Below, piece by piece: positions 23,401 through 35,930 of a DNA stretch of 40,516 bases; the first letter of the stretch is position 1, and the number at the start of each line of letters is the position of its first letter. The stretch comes from Phoronis australis (Eukaryota > Phoronida > Phoronidae). The DNA lies in NCBI GenBank assembly GCA_002633005.1, contig NMRA01000149.1:387870-428385 (forward strand), given 5' to 3'. A model generated the notes under the pieces. It saw only the letters and a program-made list of their open reading frames with translations, was not told where the DNA came from and ran no database searches. A program made the position numbers and the translations under genes.

Positions 23401-26400
23401 CTCCCCTGAGGCATCAGACAGATCTTTGTTTGCTTAGACAGTTGTGTAGTGGCTTTAAAGGTCATTATGTTGCCTGATGATGAGCAGGATGGGCCAGTAA
23501 AATTTAATTCAATTTGTATCAAACTAAAATAAAAATTAGGGAGTCTAATCTGAGCTGAAATGTGTTTTGGTGGGAGACATTAAGATCAAGTCATTAGTGA
23601 AGTGCATGAGGTGCATGAGGTGCATGTCTTGGTCTGCAGTATCTAAACTAAAGTGATGAGACTGGAGCTGGTAGAGGTGTTGCCTTTGAATCTGTAGTGA
23701 GGATCACATCCACACATGCGCATTGTTTCTTCCAAACCTCTTTGCCTGACTGACTTATTTTGATTTTTAAACAAAGCTACCTGTAATTAGATTTATTTGA
23801 CTTGTAAAAAGGTTGTTGCCTCACTTGTATATGCGAACAAGTTGTGTAACTCTGACTCTGTTGTACAAAAATGAGATGAGAAAATAGTGTTTCTATTTTG
23901 AGAACATCCAGTTGTTGTAATGTGTGTTTTCTCACTTGCTCAACATTGCCTGTCATCCACATCTACTGTATGGCTTGTTTGACAACAGTGCCTGTATCAA
24001 TTTACATGGCTGTCCCTTTCTTTTTCTGTCTCGATCCTTTGATAGAAAGCACTTTTCTTTGGCTTTATTTGAAAGTTGTCCAGCTCTTATTTGCCGAAGA
24101 TGTGTGCTAACTTGACTGTGTGGTGGCCTTGTTTAGTGTGCTCTGTTAGCCAACTGACTATAAACACATGCTAGGCTTCTTAGTTGGAATCAATTTGTGA
24201 ATGCATTGTTTAAATGTTTAACTGTAAAGTTGTGTTTAGTATTTGAAATTTTGAATGTACAAAAATTTAGCCATTTGAAGTATCACATGTAAAATTAGTC
24301 TCACCAATTTCGGACCAAAATTAGTGCCAAAATTAGTCTTTTATTTTTGAAGGTTTCGAAGGTTGTTCTGAATCCCTACAGTGCCTCAGAATTACTGGTG
24401 TAGATCTCAAAAATTATTATTTATTTGTGGCTGCTTGAAAAAATGACTTGTTTGCCATATCGAGGTACTTCTATGTAACAAGGCAATGAAACAAAAATCT
24501 ATATAACGTTTGTGTTCTTTAATAAAATGGAGCTCTCTCAAATATGAAACATTTTAATTAAACGCGGACTAGAACAGTGGAGTTCATCCAATATCTTCCA
24601 TTTTTGTTTGGTGCCATTTGAGTGCCTAATTAATTATGGAGGGCCAAACTCGTTGGAAATATATGTTACAGTATAGGGATGACCTGTGTTTGTAGAAAGT
24701 CCAATCTATTCTCTCACGCCTGTGATAAGACTTGTGTAATACCTGTCTGCTTGGATACACAAGAATCCTTGCCCTAGTGTTTGGCTGGGGGGCCTTATCT
24801 ATGTTGCAGTCTCAGTTAAGGGTAATTTTGAACTGCATGTGGTTATCTCATGCTCTTTTCTTATTAATTGCTGTTTAACCAGGTTGTTTAACCAAGGGGG
24901 CTTTTAAAATAGTTGGTGGATATTTACAAGCCAGTTTGTGCTGTGAAACTGTCCCAGTCATTAAAAGTCTCATAAGCGGTTAGCCTGTGTTTGTCACCTT
25001 CATTGGTTGGCGGTAGGATCAACATTTGGTAACTGTATTTTTGTTTTTTGCCTGACCCAGGTATGTACTATGCATTGTAAATTCTACTGGCTAGTGATAT
25101 GATTATAAGATACAGGTTTGCTACATTTGTATAGCAGTGATTAGATATTTATAGCCTTTAATTGATTGTTGGCAACTTTATGGTGAACAGTTGAGTTAAT
25201 GGAATGGGTAAACCTGCCGTGTTTCTTTTTCTGGTAACTTGTGGTTTTTCATTTAATGCTTCACTCCACTGCAAGTGTACAGTTTCTGTATCAGAGGGTG
25301 TGTTCAACTTGTTAGCAGTGTACAACTGTGTTGAGGAAGGACTCTCTTAGAACAATTAAGTACTGCCTTAAAGTCTTCTTAATATTATAGATATTTTTAA
25401 TCTATTAGAACTGGCATTTTAAAAACACGAAATGAGGCATTCAGCTTTAATCTTCGATTCCGACTATACAAGCTACCTGGAAAAATCGTGGTTGCGTTAA
25501 TCTGAACTGTTTACCAATCTTGTTCGCTGATTGTTGTCACCAGTGAGTTTTATAATGCATTAGCCTGTATTTCCTTTCTCTGGACTACAATGTTTTCATA
25601 AAACTTGAGTGAAAGCCTGTCGTTAGCGCATTTATTGAATGTAGGTATAACATTATGAATGCACCGTTGTGTTGCTGTGTTTGTGTTATACTGCATTTCA
25701 TGAGTAGTTGGCATGCTGGTCTCAAATTCTTATTCTGGGGTTTAGTTTTATTATTAAAGTGTTGGGTATGGCATTAGCCAGTGCTCTTGTATGTTTTGTG
25801 TTTCATTTGGTGGTCAGTATGTAGGCCTCATAGTGGGGGAAGCTGGCCTTTTGAAACATTGAGAAAACCAATATTTATGGTAGTCTTACTTTAAATTTTT
25901 ACTGAAGTAATATTTATGTCGTGCAGTCTGTAACATTATGCTTCATTAGTCCTAGAAGCACACGTTTTTAACCCTTATTAAATGGTTAGAAGACATAAGA
26001 AACTAAGCAGTACTTATCCTATAACCAATATGCAGTTCCCAGTCGAAGAAAGTTGAAATAAACAAGCTACTCTGGGTTCTGACTCGAAGAACGCACCGCC
26101 ATTTTGAACTAACTGCGGAATTGGAAGTAAAATTCATTCAGGAACTCTGGCTTAAGAACGCTGACTTAGCGACTGTAACAGTGTATTTTACCAGCCTGCA
26201 AACAGGGATAAAATAATCGATAGCGGACCTTATCTTTAATAAAACCAAATTAGAGACCATTTGTATTGAAATTGTTGACAAAATGTGGCTAAAAATTTTG
26301 ACTGAGATTATTTTGCCGGACTGGATCTGCAGTCGATGACCAGGTGCAAATCGAGACCAGCACTGGCGAAAGGCGAAGGCTGCCGTCTCGGCTGTTTTAT

Positions 26401-27169
26401 CGAAATAAATGGTTCAAATCGTAAATGCCGTATACACACAAAGATAGTTTCAGACACTTGCATAAAATTATGGACTAGTCACAGTGTTGTGCCAACGATT
26501 GAATAACAAGGCCCGTGACTAAGGCAACTAGGCTAAGTATGTTTTACTGGGTGTAATTAACAAACACACAAATTATAACTACTGTAATGGTTATGCAAGT
26601 TTTACCGTAGGTTACTGTCACTTCAAAAATTGAGCGCTTTTGTTAACGGATTTACTTCCCATTCTATAACTGTGGTACCTTGCGATTGAAAAGCTCATTG
26701 GATTACATGGTCCACATTTAATATGTGACAACGTCTTGAGGAGGCTTGTGGGCACTTGCCAAACTTGTCCTAACCCCCTTCTCACTATCTCACTAGTCCT
26801 TTTGACTACATATTTCTATGTGTGGCTCCGCTTTTGTCATATTTACTGTTGTTAACCACTTATCGTTTACTATTTTATGAAATCTAATAACTTGTTTTAT
26901 TGAGTCTAATGACCAATCTATTTTACCCAGTTTTGTGTAGTATTTCCTGTTAGGCCAACGATGGACAGGCACTCAATAGTTGCTAGAGTGACGCTTGCGT
27001 GATTTATGATTCGCAGATTATGTTGTCAGCTGTGAAAAATAAAATGCCAGAGTTATTAAATGCCCTTTAGACACATTATCAGAGTTTTTTTCGTAGTCTA
27101 TAAAGCCAAGGCAGTTTGAGCAAGACTGTGTTGCATAGCTCAAGTGTGGTGTATAAAGTAGTGAACAAA

Positions 27170-27477
27170 CTGCAGTCCTGCAGCAGTCGTACAGCTATGC
27201 TTGCTATTACAAATTGCCGTCCTGCAGCAGTCATATAGCTATACTTGCTATTACAAACTGCTGTCCTGCAGCAGCCGTACAGCTATGCTTACTATTACAA
27301 ACTGCTGTCCTGCAGCAGTCGTACAACTGTGCTTGCTATTACAAACTGCTGTCCTGCATCAGTCGTACAGCTATGCTTGCCATTACAAACTGCTGTCCTG
27401 CAGCAGTTGTACAGTTATGCTTGCCATTACAAACTGCTGTCCTGCAGCAGTTGTACAGCTACGCTTGCTATTACAAA
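27170..27477. repeat. Minisatellite, 44-bp unit, 7 copies
   Basis: The unit starts CTGCTGTCCTGCAGCAGTCG, continues with a TACAGCTATGC-type segment, and ends TTGCTATTACAAA. Seven copies fill 308 bp exactly, each differing at a few positions. As 44 is not a multiple of three, all three plus-strand frames remain open and yield overlapping Cys/Tyr-rich frames, which are an artefact of the array. TGCTGTCCTGCAGCAG is itself near-palindromic, so each unit can form a small hairpin. Confidence 0.96.
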
Positions 27478-29199
27478 TTTCAACCCATCCTCATGCTGTA
27501 GTAAAATAGTTGAATTTGATATTTAAGACCTTTGGGTGCTTCTTGTTTGCCTCCCCTTCTTCATTTTGTAGCTCTACAAGTTTTACTAAAAGACTAATAA
27601 AAACTGGTGGCTTTCTATTTTTGGGATGTAGCTTATTGGTAATGTGTAACTTTTTGAGTATTCCACATGTTCCCAGTTGGAGGTGTGCCAAACGAATATA
27701 GTGTTTTTCATTGCCACTTACCAAGACTCACCTTTCTTGTAACCTGTCTGCTTCTTACATTGCTCTATTTCATGTCTAAGTGTTAATATTTTTAATATCA
27801 TTTTGGATCATATTTAAGATACTACATCATACTTAAGATTAGAAGTAAAACCATACCTCTATGTGGTTTGATAGGTACACTGACTTTATAAAATGAAACT
27901 TTCCCCCAGAGAATGGCCTGTATAAAAAGTTTACAAAACATTGCAATATTTGCGCGATTAATTTTGAACAATAAATCATTTGATAATTAGTTATCCTCAT
28001 AGCAATAACTTGGATCTGTATAATGTACATTACATAGGATGGAGTAATTACTCTCCAAATAATTCAGGGATTAACTAGTTTATGATTGTCTAGTTATAAG
28101 GTAATTTTGTGTTAATTTTCTATTTGGCTTAACTTTCTATTTTGTTAATAATTGTGACTAGGGAGTAACTGCTCTTGCCTCACCATAAAATAGTAACAGA
28201 ATATGTGTTTAGCTGTCCTCAATGTGGTACAAAGCCCTGGTGAGATTAGTCTTAAATCATTGACCAACTAGAAGTTGTATTCAGGCACCTTTCCAATGAG
28301 AAGTGAATGTAACTCGAAATAACAACTTGAGGAATTTGTTAGTTATGAATTCACGCTCAGTATAATGGTCAACATTACCTTGACAATTGGCCGAAAAACT
28401 TTAATGTTGTTATTGCTGCCTGGGTGAGAGCTTGTTTTGAGCAGCGTGTATTAGAAATAACTAGTTTCAATATCCTTGTATTTAGAGCCTTACTCCTATG
28501 TACCAAATACAGAGTACTTCTCTAACTGAACTTACTTTGAATTAGAATGATTGTGTCGTGATGTAACTGATTGCAAAGGATTTTCTACTTGGGCCTGAAA
28601 AAATAGACACAGAAATTCTATGTCTTAGTAAACTATATGTTGGGTCATAGTTTCTCTTGCTAAAAGCCAAGCTGTGAGCTACGCTGACCAACCTTTTGTT
28701 GCAATTTTGTGATGCAAAATGGAATGATCATCTCATCAATAGCTTTTTCTTCACAAATATTCCTGGCAGGGAGCAATAACCCTTACTGATATGGCCATCC
28801 TGTTATACTCTGGGTTTTTAATAATTCACCTATTGGTATTTGGCTTTTGTTTTGGTTGAATGGCCTGTCCATGATGTAATGTGATTGTTATTTTGGCAAC
28901 CTGACACTATTCTCAGTCTGTGTTTGTCTAGACATTTGGGTGTCAAATTACTGTCAATTTCCACAAGTTGCATTTGGTTGCTAGGCATCAACTATTTGTG
29001 TAAATATATGACAGTTTCAAATTGATTTTTGGATTGCTGTGTAAAGTTTTCATTCAAACTCAAGTAGTGTTTAAAAGCATGCATAGAAATTGATTTGAAA
29101 TATACCTGGAGTGCTTCATTCCATGATATTAAATGTGAAGTTGATGGCAGATTGGATTGATCATTTTCTGAATATTAATTAGTTTAACTATGTTGAATG

Positions 29200-29247
29200 A
29201 TTTTATGTGTAATTTTATGTGTAATTTTATGTGTAATTTTATGTGTA
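29200..29247. repeat. 12-bp tandem array, 4 copies
   Basis: Four perfect copies of ATTTTATGTGTA, about 560 bp upstream of the PDZ strand 3 exon. UG-rich/AU-rich content; no further evidence of function. Confidence 0.95.
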
Positions 29248-29804
29248 ATTACAGCTTCTTTGCATCTTCCATCCACTCATGATTTTTTGGGCACACCAGA
29301 AAAAACTCTGAAAATTTTTGTGAATTCATGAAAATATATCCGCTGTTCAACAGTCCTCTTGTTAACTTTTTGCTTAAATACAAGCTTGAGAATTGTTGGA
29401 ATAAAAATAAGTTCTGGCTGCCCTTCATTTCCTTCCATTCTCATTCATTTCTCATGACACCTACACTCACTCCATCTTGTCAAAACATTCTTTCACTGTT
29501 GAAAAATAATACACTGGGTAGCATATGAACACTCCCAAACATGTCAAAAAATTGAGAAATGTGAAATGCATAGTACTATATGCATTTTTAATGAAAACTG
29601 TTCTGAATGTTGACTTTCTTATGTTAAGATATGTTAATTATAACTTATTATTCATGGCACCCAGTGTGTTAATTTTCATTTACCACCTCATGATTGTGTG
29701 ACTGGCGTTGACCACTGTTGTGTGTTTGCATGACCTGCTTCTTATTCCAAATGCTTTACCAGTTGTAGATCTGTGACTGATGTCATTCTTCGACTCTTTT
29801 CCAG

Positions 29805-29870
29805 GGCGAGCATCAGAAGGATCGTGGTATTTATGTCAAATCTGTTGTACCAGGGGGAGCTGCTGCTTTA
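29805..29870 (+). CDS. AFDN: Afadin exon: PDZ strand 3 and start of helix A region
   Basis: This 22-codon exon, phase 0 to phase 0, is bounded by CTCTTTTCCAG and GTAAGT. It encodes GEHQKDRGIYVKSVVPGGAA followed by AL. GIYVKSV is the third PDZ strand and PGGAAA the turn into the short helix A; remembered human afadin has LGIYVKSVVKGGAADV in the same place. Its first codon can join AAK of the exon at 9321-9467 (uninterrupted PDZ) or the GRK end of the giant exon at 18918-20486. The exon is far too small to be found without the flanking homology. Confidence 0.96.
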
Positions 29871-31649
29871 GTAAGTATGCTAGCCCATCTTACAGTCAAG
29901 CTAAAGGTTATGGCTAAAATTTCTAAACTTGCACTTAAAGAGTAGCTGTAAACTAAATACTTGACACCAGCCATTTTACTGTAAAAGTCCCATTTTATAG
30001 TAGCAAGAAGGAGGCGAGTTATAGTGACTTCTCCCTTGAGAAATGCTAAACCTGTTGTATTCATGAAGTCACCCACTCCTCCCTGTATATCAGTCACTTT
30101 AAAATTGACACATATTTGCTATTCATTGTGTGCAAGGTTCTCCTTGCAATCTTGCTGTTTGCGGTGCGTGGGCTAAATTTAAATTGTTAGCAAATAAGGC
30201 TTGTACACCAGTCATGTACTTCATTAGTATGCTACCCTGTTGCTTGACAGATCTATTCACCTGAAATCAAATTTAACTTGTGCTGTCAATTTTGACCTGT
30301 TCAAAAACAATTCATACAAGTCAGTATGCACTTCAAATGTGCAGAGTACTCCGGGGCAGCTTGGCTTAGCATAGGTAAAGATTCTTTTATTTTAGGCACA
30401 ACATGGTGACATTGTGCAATTTATGTTTCATTGTTATGAGTACTTTATTTCTCCTAGAACTCAATGCATAGATGATAAATCTTCAGCAGGTGCCCAAGAT
30501 TATGAATATCTACCAGGATTCAGTCTTACCATTGCCTAGCAACACTCGTTAAAAAGCTGCCTGTGTAGTCAACAAGTTTTTTTGTATGGCTAGTGAGTGC
30601 ATATGACGTTTTGATGATGATTAATACACGTTAAATATTTGAAGTAGTTCCTCGGGTGTCGGCAGCCCTGTATAGTGTCATTTTGCTGTTTCTGGCTGTT
30701 ACACAATGCTTGATTGTGGTCATGTTAACCAATGGAGTTGAAACAGGAGCAATAAATGACTTTTTACAAAATACATTTTGACGTATGAGTTACAGAACAT
30801 GGTCAATGAAAATGCTTTCAAAATATGAATACAAAAGTGACTTATTTTGGGTGTTGCGCTTACTATGTTAAGGATTCATTAATTCAAAATTGATTAATTC
30901 TTTATAAAAGTATTGATTACACTTTTCACTTTATGACCAGTAGTTCAGAGATAATTTTAGAGACATGCAAAAATAATCTCACTGACACAATGCGATTGCT
31001 TAACTCGGCCCAACTGGCTCATTCAAAAAGGGACAAAAACTAACATGGCCCATAGGTCCTCCTGCAAATATTCCCATAGACTTGAGGCTGTGTGGGTCAA
31101 TTCACTCACACTTACGTTTTTTAAATGATACCTGGTAGTTGACAGCAAACAACAGTTGAGGTGCTCCATGTGTGACCTTTTGTATTCTGTTTTTGAGGTC
31201 ATGACCTGTCTGAGTGACACTGTCATTGATTGATTCATCACAACACCTGCAGGCAGGGATTCTTTGTTACCTTGACGTGACCTCTTCTCTATTCCCTCCT
31301 ATCATGGAATTCTTGATCATAAACCACTATTTATGAATCATTGCAAAAGTTGGACATAAAACATTGTTTTAATGACAGGTGTGTACAAATAGAGCACCAA
31401 AATGATGAGGAATCGAATGCGTGGACTAAGATTTTATATAACATATTTATTTATAATAAGTTAAAAGTATGTGAAATGGTGTAATGTTAGAAAATAAAGC
31501 TCGCTATTTATTTTCTGTTCTATCTTTTTAAGTAAAATTCAATTCCTCAAAATATATAAAGAGAAAATTTCGCTGCCATGAAATTTGTTCATGGCCGTTT
31601 GTCAGCTGTTATTTTGATGGTCAAATTAATATTATAATGAAAGCGCTCT

Positions 31650-32902
31650 GAGGAGCGAAACTTGGCGAAATTAACCAAAAAAAACACGTTCGAGAGGACG
31701 AGAAAAGACAACGACAGAGATGATGACGAAGATGACAGCTATGACGATGATGGTGGCGATAATGGACAACCGTAGTTATGATATCATTCATATAACGAAC
31801 GTAGAGATCAGAAATCACTAAGAAATAGGCTACAGTCTTGAGCGACACTTGGCGAAATTAATTGAAGAAAAGACGACGTCGGAGATGATGACGAAGATGA
31901 CGAATATGATGACGAAGATGACGAATATGATGATGGTGGTGGTCATGATGAAGAACATCATAACATTCATATGACGAATTTAGATGTCATAAATCATTAA
32001 GAAATAGGCTGCAGTCTAGTTCAATAGAAGCTAAACCAACCTGAATCCAGCAAGAGCGCTCAACAAAGGAGCAGCGTTATCACAAAATCTCAAATAACTC
32101 AAAAAGTAGACGTCGTAGAGAAAAATGGAAAGCATCTTCTGAAAGCCCGTTCAAAGCTCTATCTAAATTGATGGTATAGCCTAATTCCGTAAATTTTTCG
32201 AAAAAAATGAAATTTTGCGTTTTTTTTTAAGAATTTCAAACTCAAATAACTCGAAAACGGTAAGTCTGAGAAAAAAATTGTTACAGGCCATTTAAAAGAT
32301 AATACTTCAAAGAATCTACATGCAAAAAATCACGTCTTTTTCTCTTCCCGTTCAAAATCGCACTCCAGACGACTGAAAATGGGTCAACATGCGCCATATC
32401 CGCCATCTTGAATGCAACTTCCGGTTTTTTGGCTTTGTATAATAGCATGTTACAAGAAACTACTACCTGTAAAAATTCGAAGGAATTGGTCTTATAATAC
32501 GCCCTCTAGAGGAGAAAACGTTTTTAGGCCAAAATCGAGGTGCGCATGCGCGATCGCCGATATTTCCGCCATCTTTAACCGGAAGTACACAATTTCGAGT
32601 CTACTTGTAGCAAACTTCCGGTCCATTAACTGTGCCGATTCTTAGTCTTTTACGTAAAAAATTGTAGCCTCCAGAAGCATTTGAACCTTTAAATGGAAAC
32701 AAAATGGCCGCCACAGCCGCCATATTGGATCCGATTTTGACGAAAAACAATAGGCTTCCAGGACTTCCGGAAGTACGTGTTATGTGTAAATTTCGTGATG
32801 ATCGGACGAAAATTGCGACCTGTATCGTGCGAACAAACAAAAAAAAAAAAAAACAAACTTAGTGTCAGAGCAATATACTTGGCGAAATTTATTTCGCCAA
32901 GT
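31650..32902. mobile_element. Non-coding mobile-element-like region with ACTTGGCGAAAT boundaries
   Basis: ACTTGGCGAAAT occurs at 31660, 31847 and 32877. The first two start two diverged tandem units of about 187 bp (31660 to about 31846, then to about 32022), both with a GATGATGACGAAGATGAC-type core and ending AAGAAATAGGCT. Further on are repeated CCGCCATCTT-like and ACTTCCGG-like motifs, a poly-A tract at about 32839-32854, and finally a perfect hairpin at 32877-32902. No open frame of transposase type is present. This looks like a composite non-autonomous element; its exact ends are uncertain. Confidence 0.65.
32877..32902. repeat. Perfect hairpin, 12-bp arms, 2-base loop
   Basis: ACTTGGCGAAAT, then TT, then ATTTCGCCAAGT: a perfect inverted repeat at the right edge of the element region, after a poly-A tract. 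It looks like two element ends brought together head to head. Confidence 0.95.
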
Positions 32903-33004
32903 AATTATTAGTTGAAATAGTTTAGTCTTGATGAACAGTAATGATACAAGTGTACCTGTAGGTGATAGATGTCTGCTGTGTGTTACATATACATTTATTT
33001 GCAG

Positions 33005-33078
33005 GATGGCCGGTTACAGGCTGGTGATCAACTGTTGGAGGTCGATGGTAAAAACCTGGTGGGCTTGACGCAAGAGAA
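33005..33078 (+). CDS. AFDN: Afadin exon: PDZ strands 4-5
   Basis: The exon has 24 codons plus two bases, from acceptor ATTTGCAG to donor GAA|GTGAGT. It encodes DGRLQAGDQLLEVDGKNLVG and LTQE, with the Lys codon finished in the next exon. D-G-R-L-x-x-G-D-x-L-L-x-V-D-G is the classic PDZ strand 4 to strand 5 signature and matches afadin almost residue for residue. It enters in phase 0 and leaves in phase 2, so skipping it alone would shift the frame and break the PDZ. Confidence 0.97.
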
Positions 33079-33858
33079 GTGAGTAGTCAGACAGCTGATA
33101 ACCTGTTGTTGTGTGAATACCATACTTGTCTGGGTTGACGCCCTGGAAATTCAAAAATCACAGGTTGAGCATTAAACTGAGCGTGAGCACTTCAGAACAA
33201 CAAATGGAGAAATGAAGGACTGGTGATAACCCAAACAGCTGTTACATACATTTTGGGTGCTAAAATTCTCATGAGTGAGTTCTGACAAAGAAATGGGAAG
33301 TGGGTGTGAAGCCAAGAAAGTGCCAATTTTCAAATTGACCCTTCAAACATGACTGTAACTCAGGACGTATACAGACCTAATTATGGTAATGATGGTATTA
33401 ATTGCTCGGAATGTTGTTAAGCTTTTTTTATTATTATGTGAGATTTTGAGGGGTGGTTACATTCCCTGAGACGGCAATGTAATAGTCAGCGTAGCATTCT
33501 TCCTGATGGCTCGCTGTTTGAATCTGAGCCTCTAGGCTTTTATTGCTTTTGGTATTTTTACTGCTGTTCGGATTGTTTCTATGTTTGCTATTACTTTTGC
33601 TGTAATTACTATACCAGTAGCGTTGCTGTTACTAGTAAACATTTCCGCCAATGATTTCTATTGTCTATTACTACAATTAGTAGCACTGGGACTAGCACAA
33701 CTACTGCACCAGCTAAGCATTTCTAGTGTGACCATTACACCAACATGGTGTGACAGTTGAATGTTGTGAATGAATGCAATTTAATCAATGAGATGTAATA
33801 AAGTATAAACATTACTACTATAGCCTGCATGTTATGTTCGAGTCCTTTTTACTTGTAG
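33079..33858 (+). other. Intron between PDZ strands 5 and helix B
   Basis: GTGAGT donor, ACTTGTAG acceptor. I see nothing beyond AT-rich intronic sequence with some TACTA-type simple sequence near 33590-33720. Confidence 0.85.
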
Positions 33859-33980
33859 AGCGGCTGAGTTGATGACCAGAACTGGTCACACCGTTTCTCT
33901 TAAGGTTGCCAAGCAAGGTGCAATCTATCACGGTCTAGCTACGTTACTCAGTCAGCCGTCTCCTGAGGCTGAGAGGAGAG
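33859..33980 (+). CDS. AFDN: Afadin exon: PDZ helix B, strand 6 and post-PDZ block
   Basis: The exon has 122 bp, from acceptor TTACTTGTAG to donor GTATGT. After the split Lys it encodes AAELMTRTGHTVSLKVAKQG, then AIYHGLATLLSQPSPEAERR. AAELMTRT is helix B, which closes the ligand groove, and VSLKVAKQGA is the last strand. AKQGAIYHGLATLL is a nearly invariant afadin tag directly after the PDZ and is strong proof of identity. It leaves in phase 1, which fits the following poly-Gln exon. Confidence 0.97.
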
Positions 33981-35930
33981 GTATGTTGACATGTCTTTGC
34001 AAAATGGCTATGTTATTGATGGTGTTGTTGTGAAGATGTGTGTGCACATGGGAATTCAAAAAATTTTTATGTAACAGTTTCCGTTTGTATTATAATATTT
34101 CCCAAGTGATTTTTCATCTTTTTCACTTTTTATGTGTCCACATTGTCTTGTGTGGGTGTGTATTGGTGTCATCTCTGTCTGAACATCTGGCATCTGCTGC
34201 TGTATCTCCTAAACACTTTGTAGGAATTCAGTGAGACTCGACAGATGTGTTACTATGAAACTGACAATTAATGACGAGTATCGGATTGATCTGACTACCA
34301 CTGCGTGCATTAGTGGCAAATTTATTTGTTTTTCATTTGCTGCTGTATCTTCAGAGTTCCATTTGTCATGAAATTTGCGAATAGGAGATGACGATGTTTT
34401 TTCTATTTTCAGACCAATTCAGCGAAGTCATTTTTTTATTCTTTCGTCTGTTTTTTTTTTTTGGCATCTGCCTCTGTATACCCCAATTCGCTCGAAGGAT
34501 CATTGTGAAAATTGGCAGGTGCAAACCTGATCATAAGACCTTAGCTGACGTCGATTCTCGGATACGTCCGAATACTGCGGAACCTTTTAGTGGCAATTTT
34601 GTTTTTTTGCCTCCGTAGGTATATCTCCTCAACCCTTTACTGAATCTTTATGAAATTTGCCATGTGTTTCTATGAAGCTGATGACAGATGAGGATAAGTT
34701 TGGAACTTATGTCACTTACGCTGGTTATAACTTTAGCTTGTACGTTTGATTTTGTCTGCAGTGTTCCTTGATGGGTTTTTATGAACTTTGGCAGATATGT
34801 TTCTGTTAAGGAGACAACAATATCTTTCCATGTTCTGATGTAATCAACATATTCTGTGCCACTTAGTGGTCAATTTTGTTTTTTCAAGTCTTTTGACATC
34901 CGCCTCTCCATCAGCTAAACTGCTCCTAGGATAATTGTGAAAATTGCGTTTCTGATGAGAAGATCACGATTGACATTGATTTTCGGACAGTTCCATCTAC
35001 TGTAGTGTCCCCTAGTGATGGATTTTGTTGCGTATGCAGCTGTAACTCAACTCTTAGTAGGATCTTCTGAGGTTGGTGTTTGTCTATGAATGTGACAATA
35101 GTTCACCATGACTTTTGGATGGATTTACATTTGCCTCTATCTCTAGACTTCCTTAACTTATAGTCATGAAGTTGGACAAATTGGTTTCTGTTATGGAGGC
35201 AACAATGCCTTTTCATTCTGGGATGGATTCAGCGTGTTTTGCACCACCTAGTGGTCATTTTTATTGTTTTCAAGTCTGCATCATGTCCTCTGTCTCTGTA
35301 TCCGCTGAACCACTCAGAGGATCAGATATCTCCCTTCTGACATGAGCATAACTGACATTGACATTTTTTCGCGTCTGTGGCTGTATTTCCTAAACCCGTT
35401 GCAGAATCTTTGTGAACTTTGGCAAGTGTATTCCTATGAACCTGACAACAGATGTATGGATCCAACTAATGCTGTGACAATTTGATTTTACAATGCCTCT
35501 GTACCTTTGGAGTTAGTGGACAGATTTTTGTGACATTAAGCAAATAGTATTGTTTTAGAAATACATCATTTTTTCTAAATATTGTCTATTGGTAGCTGTG
35601 TTACATAACTTGGATATGGCAAAGCATTATTTTGGTTCTGTTTATCATTTATGAAAAAACAAGAAAATAAAATTTCACATGTACGTCATATTCTGTCCTA
35701 AGTTTGTGAGATTTTACCATATTGAACAGCCGTAGAAGCATGTCGTGGGTGCATTTCAATGGTTCACGTGATATTCTTTTAAATGCAACGGTGAATGCAT
35801 GAACGTAACTTGAATCCCTTGCCACTTGTAAAGGGATTTGTTTTTATTGATCTGTTTTCTGAATAAGAGTTTCTATTAAATGCAAAACTCCATTTGCACT
35901 GAATGAAACTTTTTGTGTTTTTCCAAACAG
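33981..35930 (+). other. Intron, 1.95 kb, mostly diverged satellite
   Basis: GTATGT donor, TTCCAAACAG acceptor. Most of it (about 34190-35480) is the diverged tandem repeat described separately; the rest is AT-rich. The minus-strand poly-Cys frame near 35779-35997 is a shadow of the CAG repeat in the next exon. Confidence 0.85.
34190..35480. repeat. Old tandem repeat, roughly 130-bp units, about 9-10 diverged copies
   Basis: Recurring landmarks are CTGTATCTCCTAAAC-like text at about 34200, 34342, 34475, 34621, 34908, 35137, 35293 and 35382; GTGAAAATTGGCAG or TGAACTTTGGCA-like text after each; and TTAGTGGCAATTTTG-like text at 34311, 34580, 34863 and 35248. TTTCTGTTAAGGAGACAACA at 34799 and its near copy at 35186 are 387 bp apart, pointing to a higher-order period of about three units. 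Heavily mutated, so boundaries are approximate. Confidence 0.7.

Larger units (their letters stand above)
20487..29804 (+). other. Intron, 9.3 kb, downstream of the 1,569-bp giant exon
   Basis: GTAGGT donor, CTCTTTTCCAG acceptor. It holds the 44-bp minisatellite (27170-27477), the 12-bp array (29200-29247) and small local duplications such as three copies of GAGGTGCAT-like text near 23605-23627. No gene, RNA or coding domain is supported in the remaining AT-rich sequence. Confidence 0.82.
29871..33004 (+). other. Intron, 3.1 kb, with mobile-element-like region
   Basis: GTAAGT donor, TTTGCAG acceptor. The first half is plain AT-rich sequence. The second half (about 31650-32902) is a distinct repeat-element region described separately. 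A minus-strand frame at 31621-31848 only reflects the GAT/GAC-rich repeat there. Confidence 0.85.

Noticed and set aside
27201-27526. Three overlapping Cys/Tyr/Leu-rich open frames
   Set aside because: Produced by the 44-bp tandem repeat in all frames; no gene.
31621-31848. Minus-strand frame, His/Cys-rich
   Set aside because: Reflects the GAT/GAC-rich repeat of the mobile-element region.
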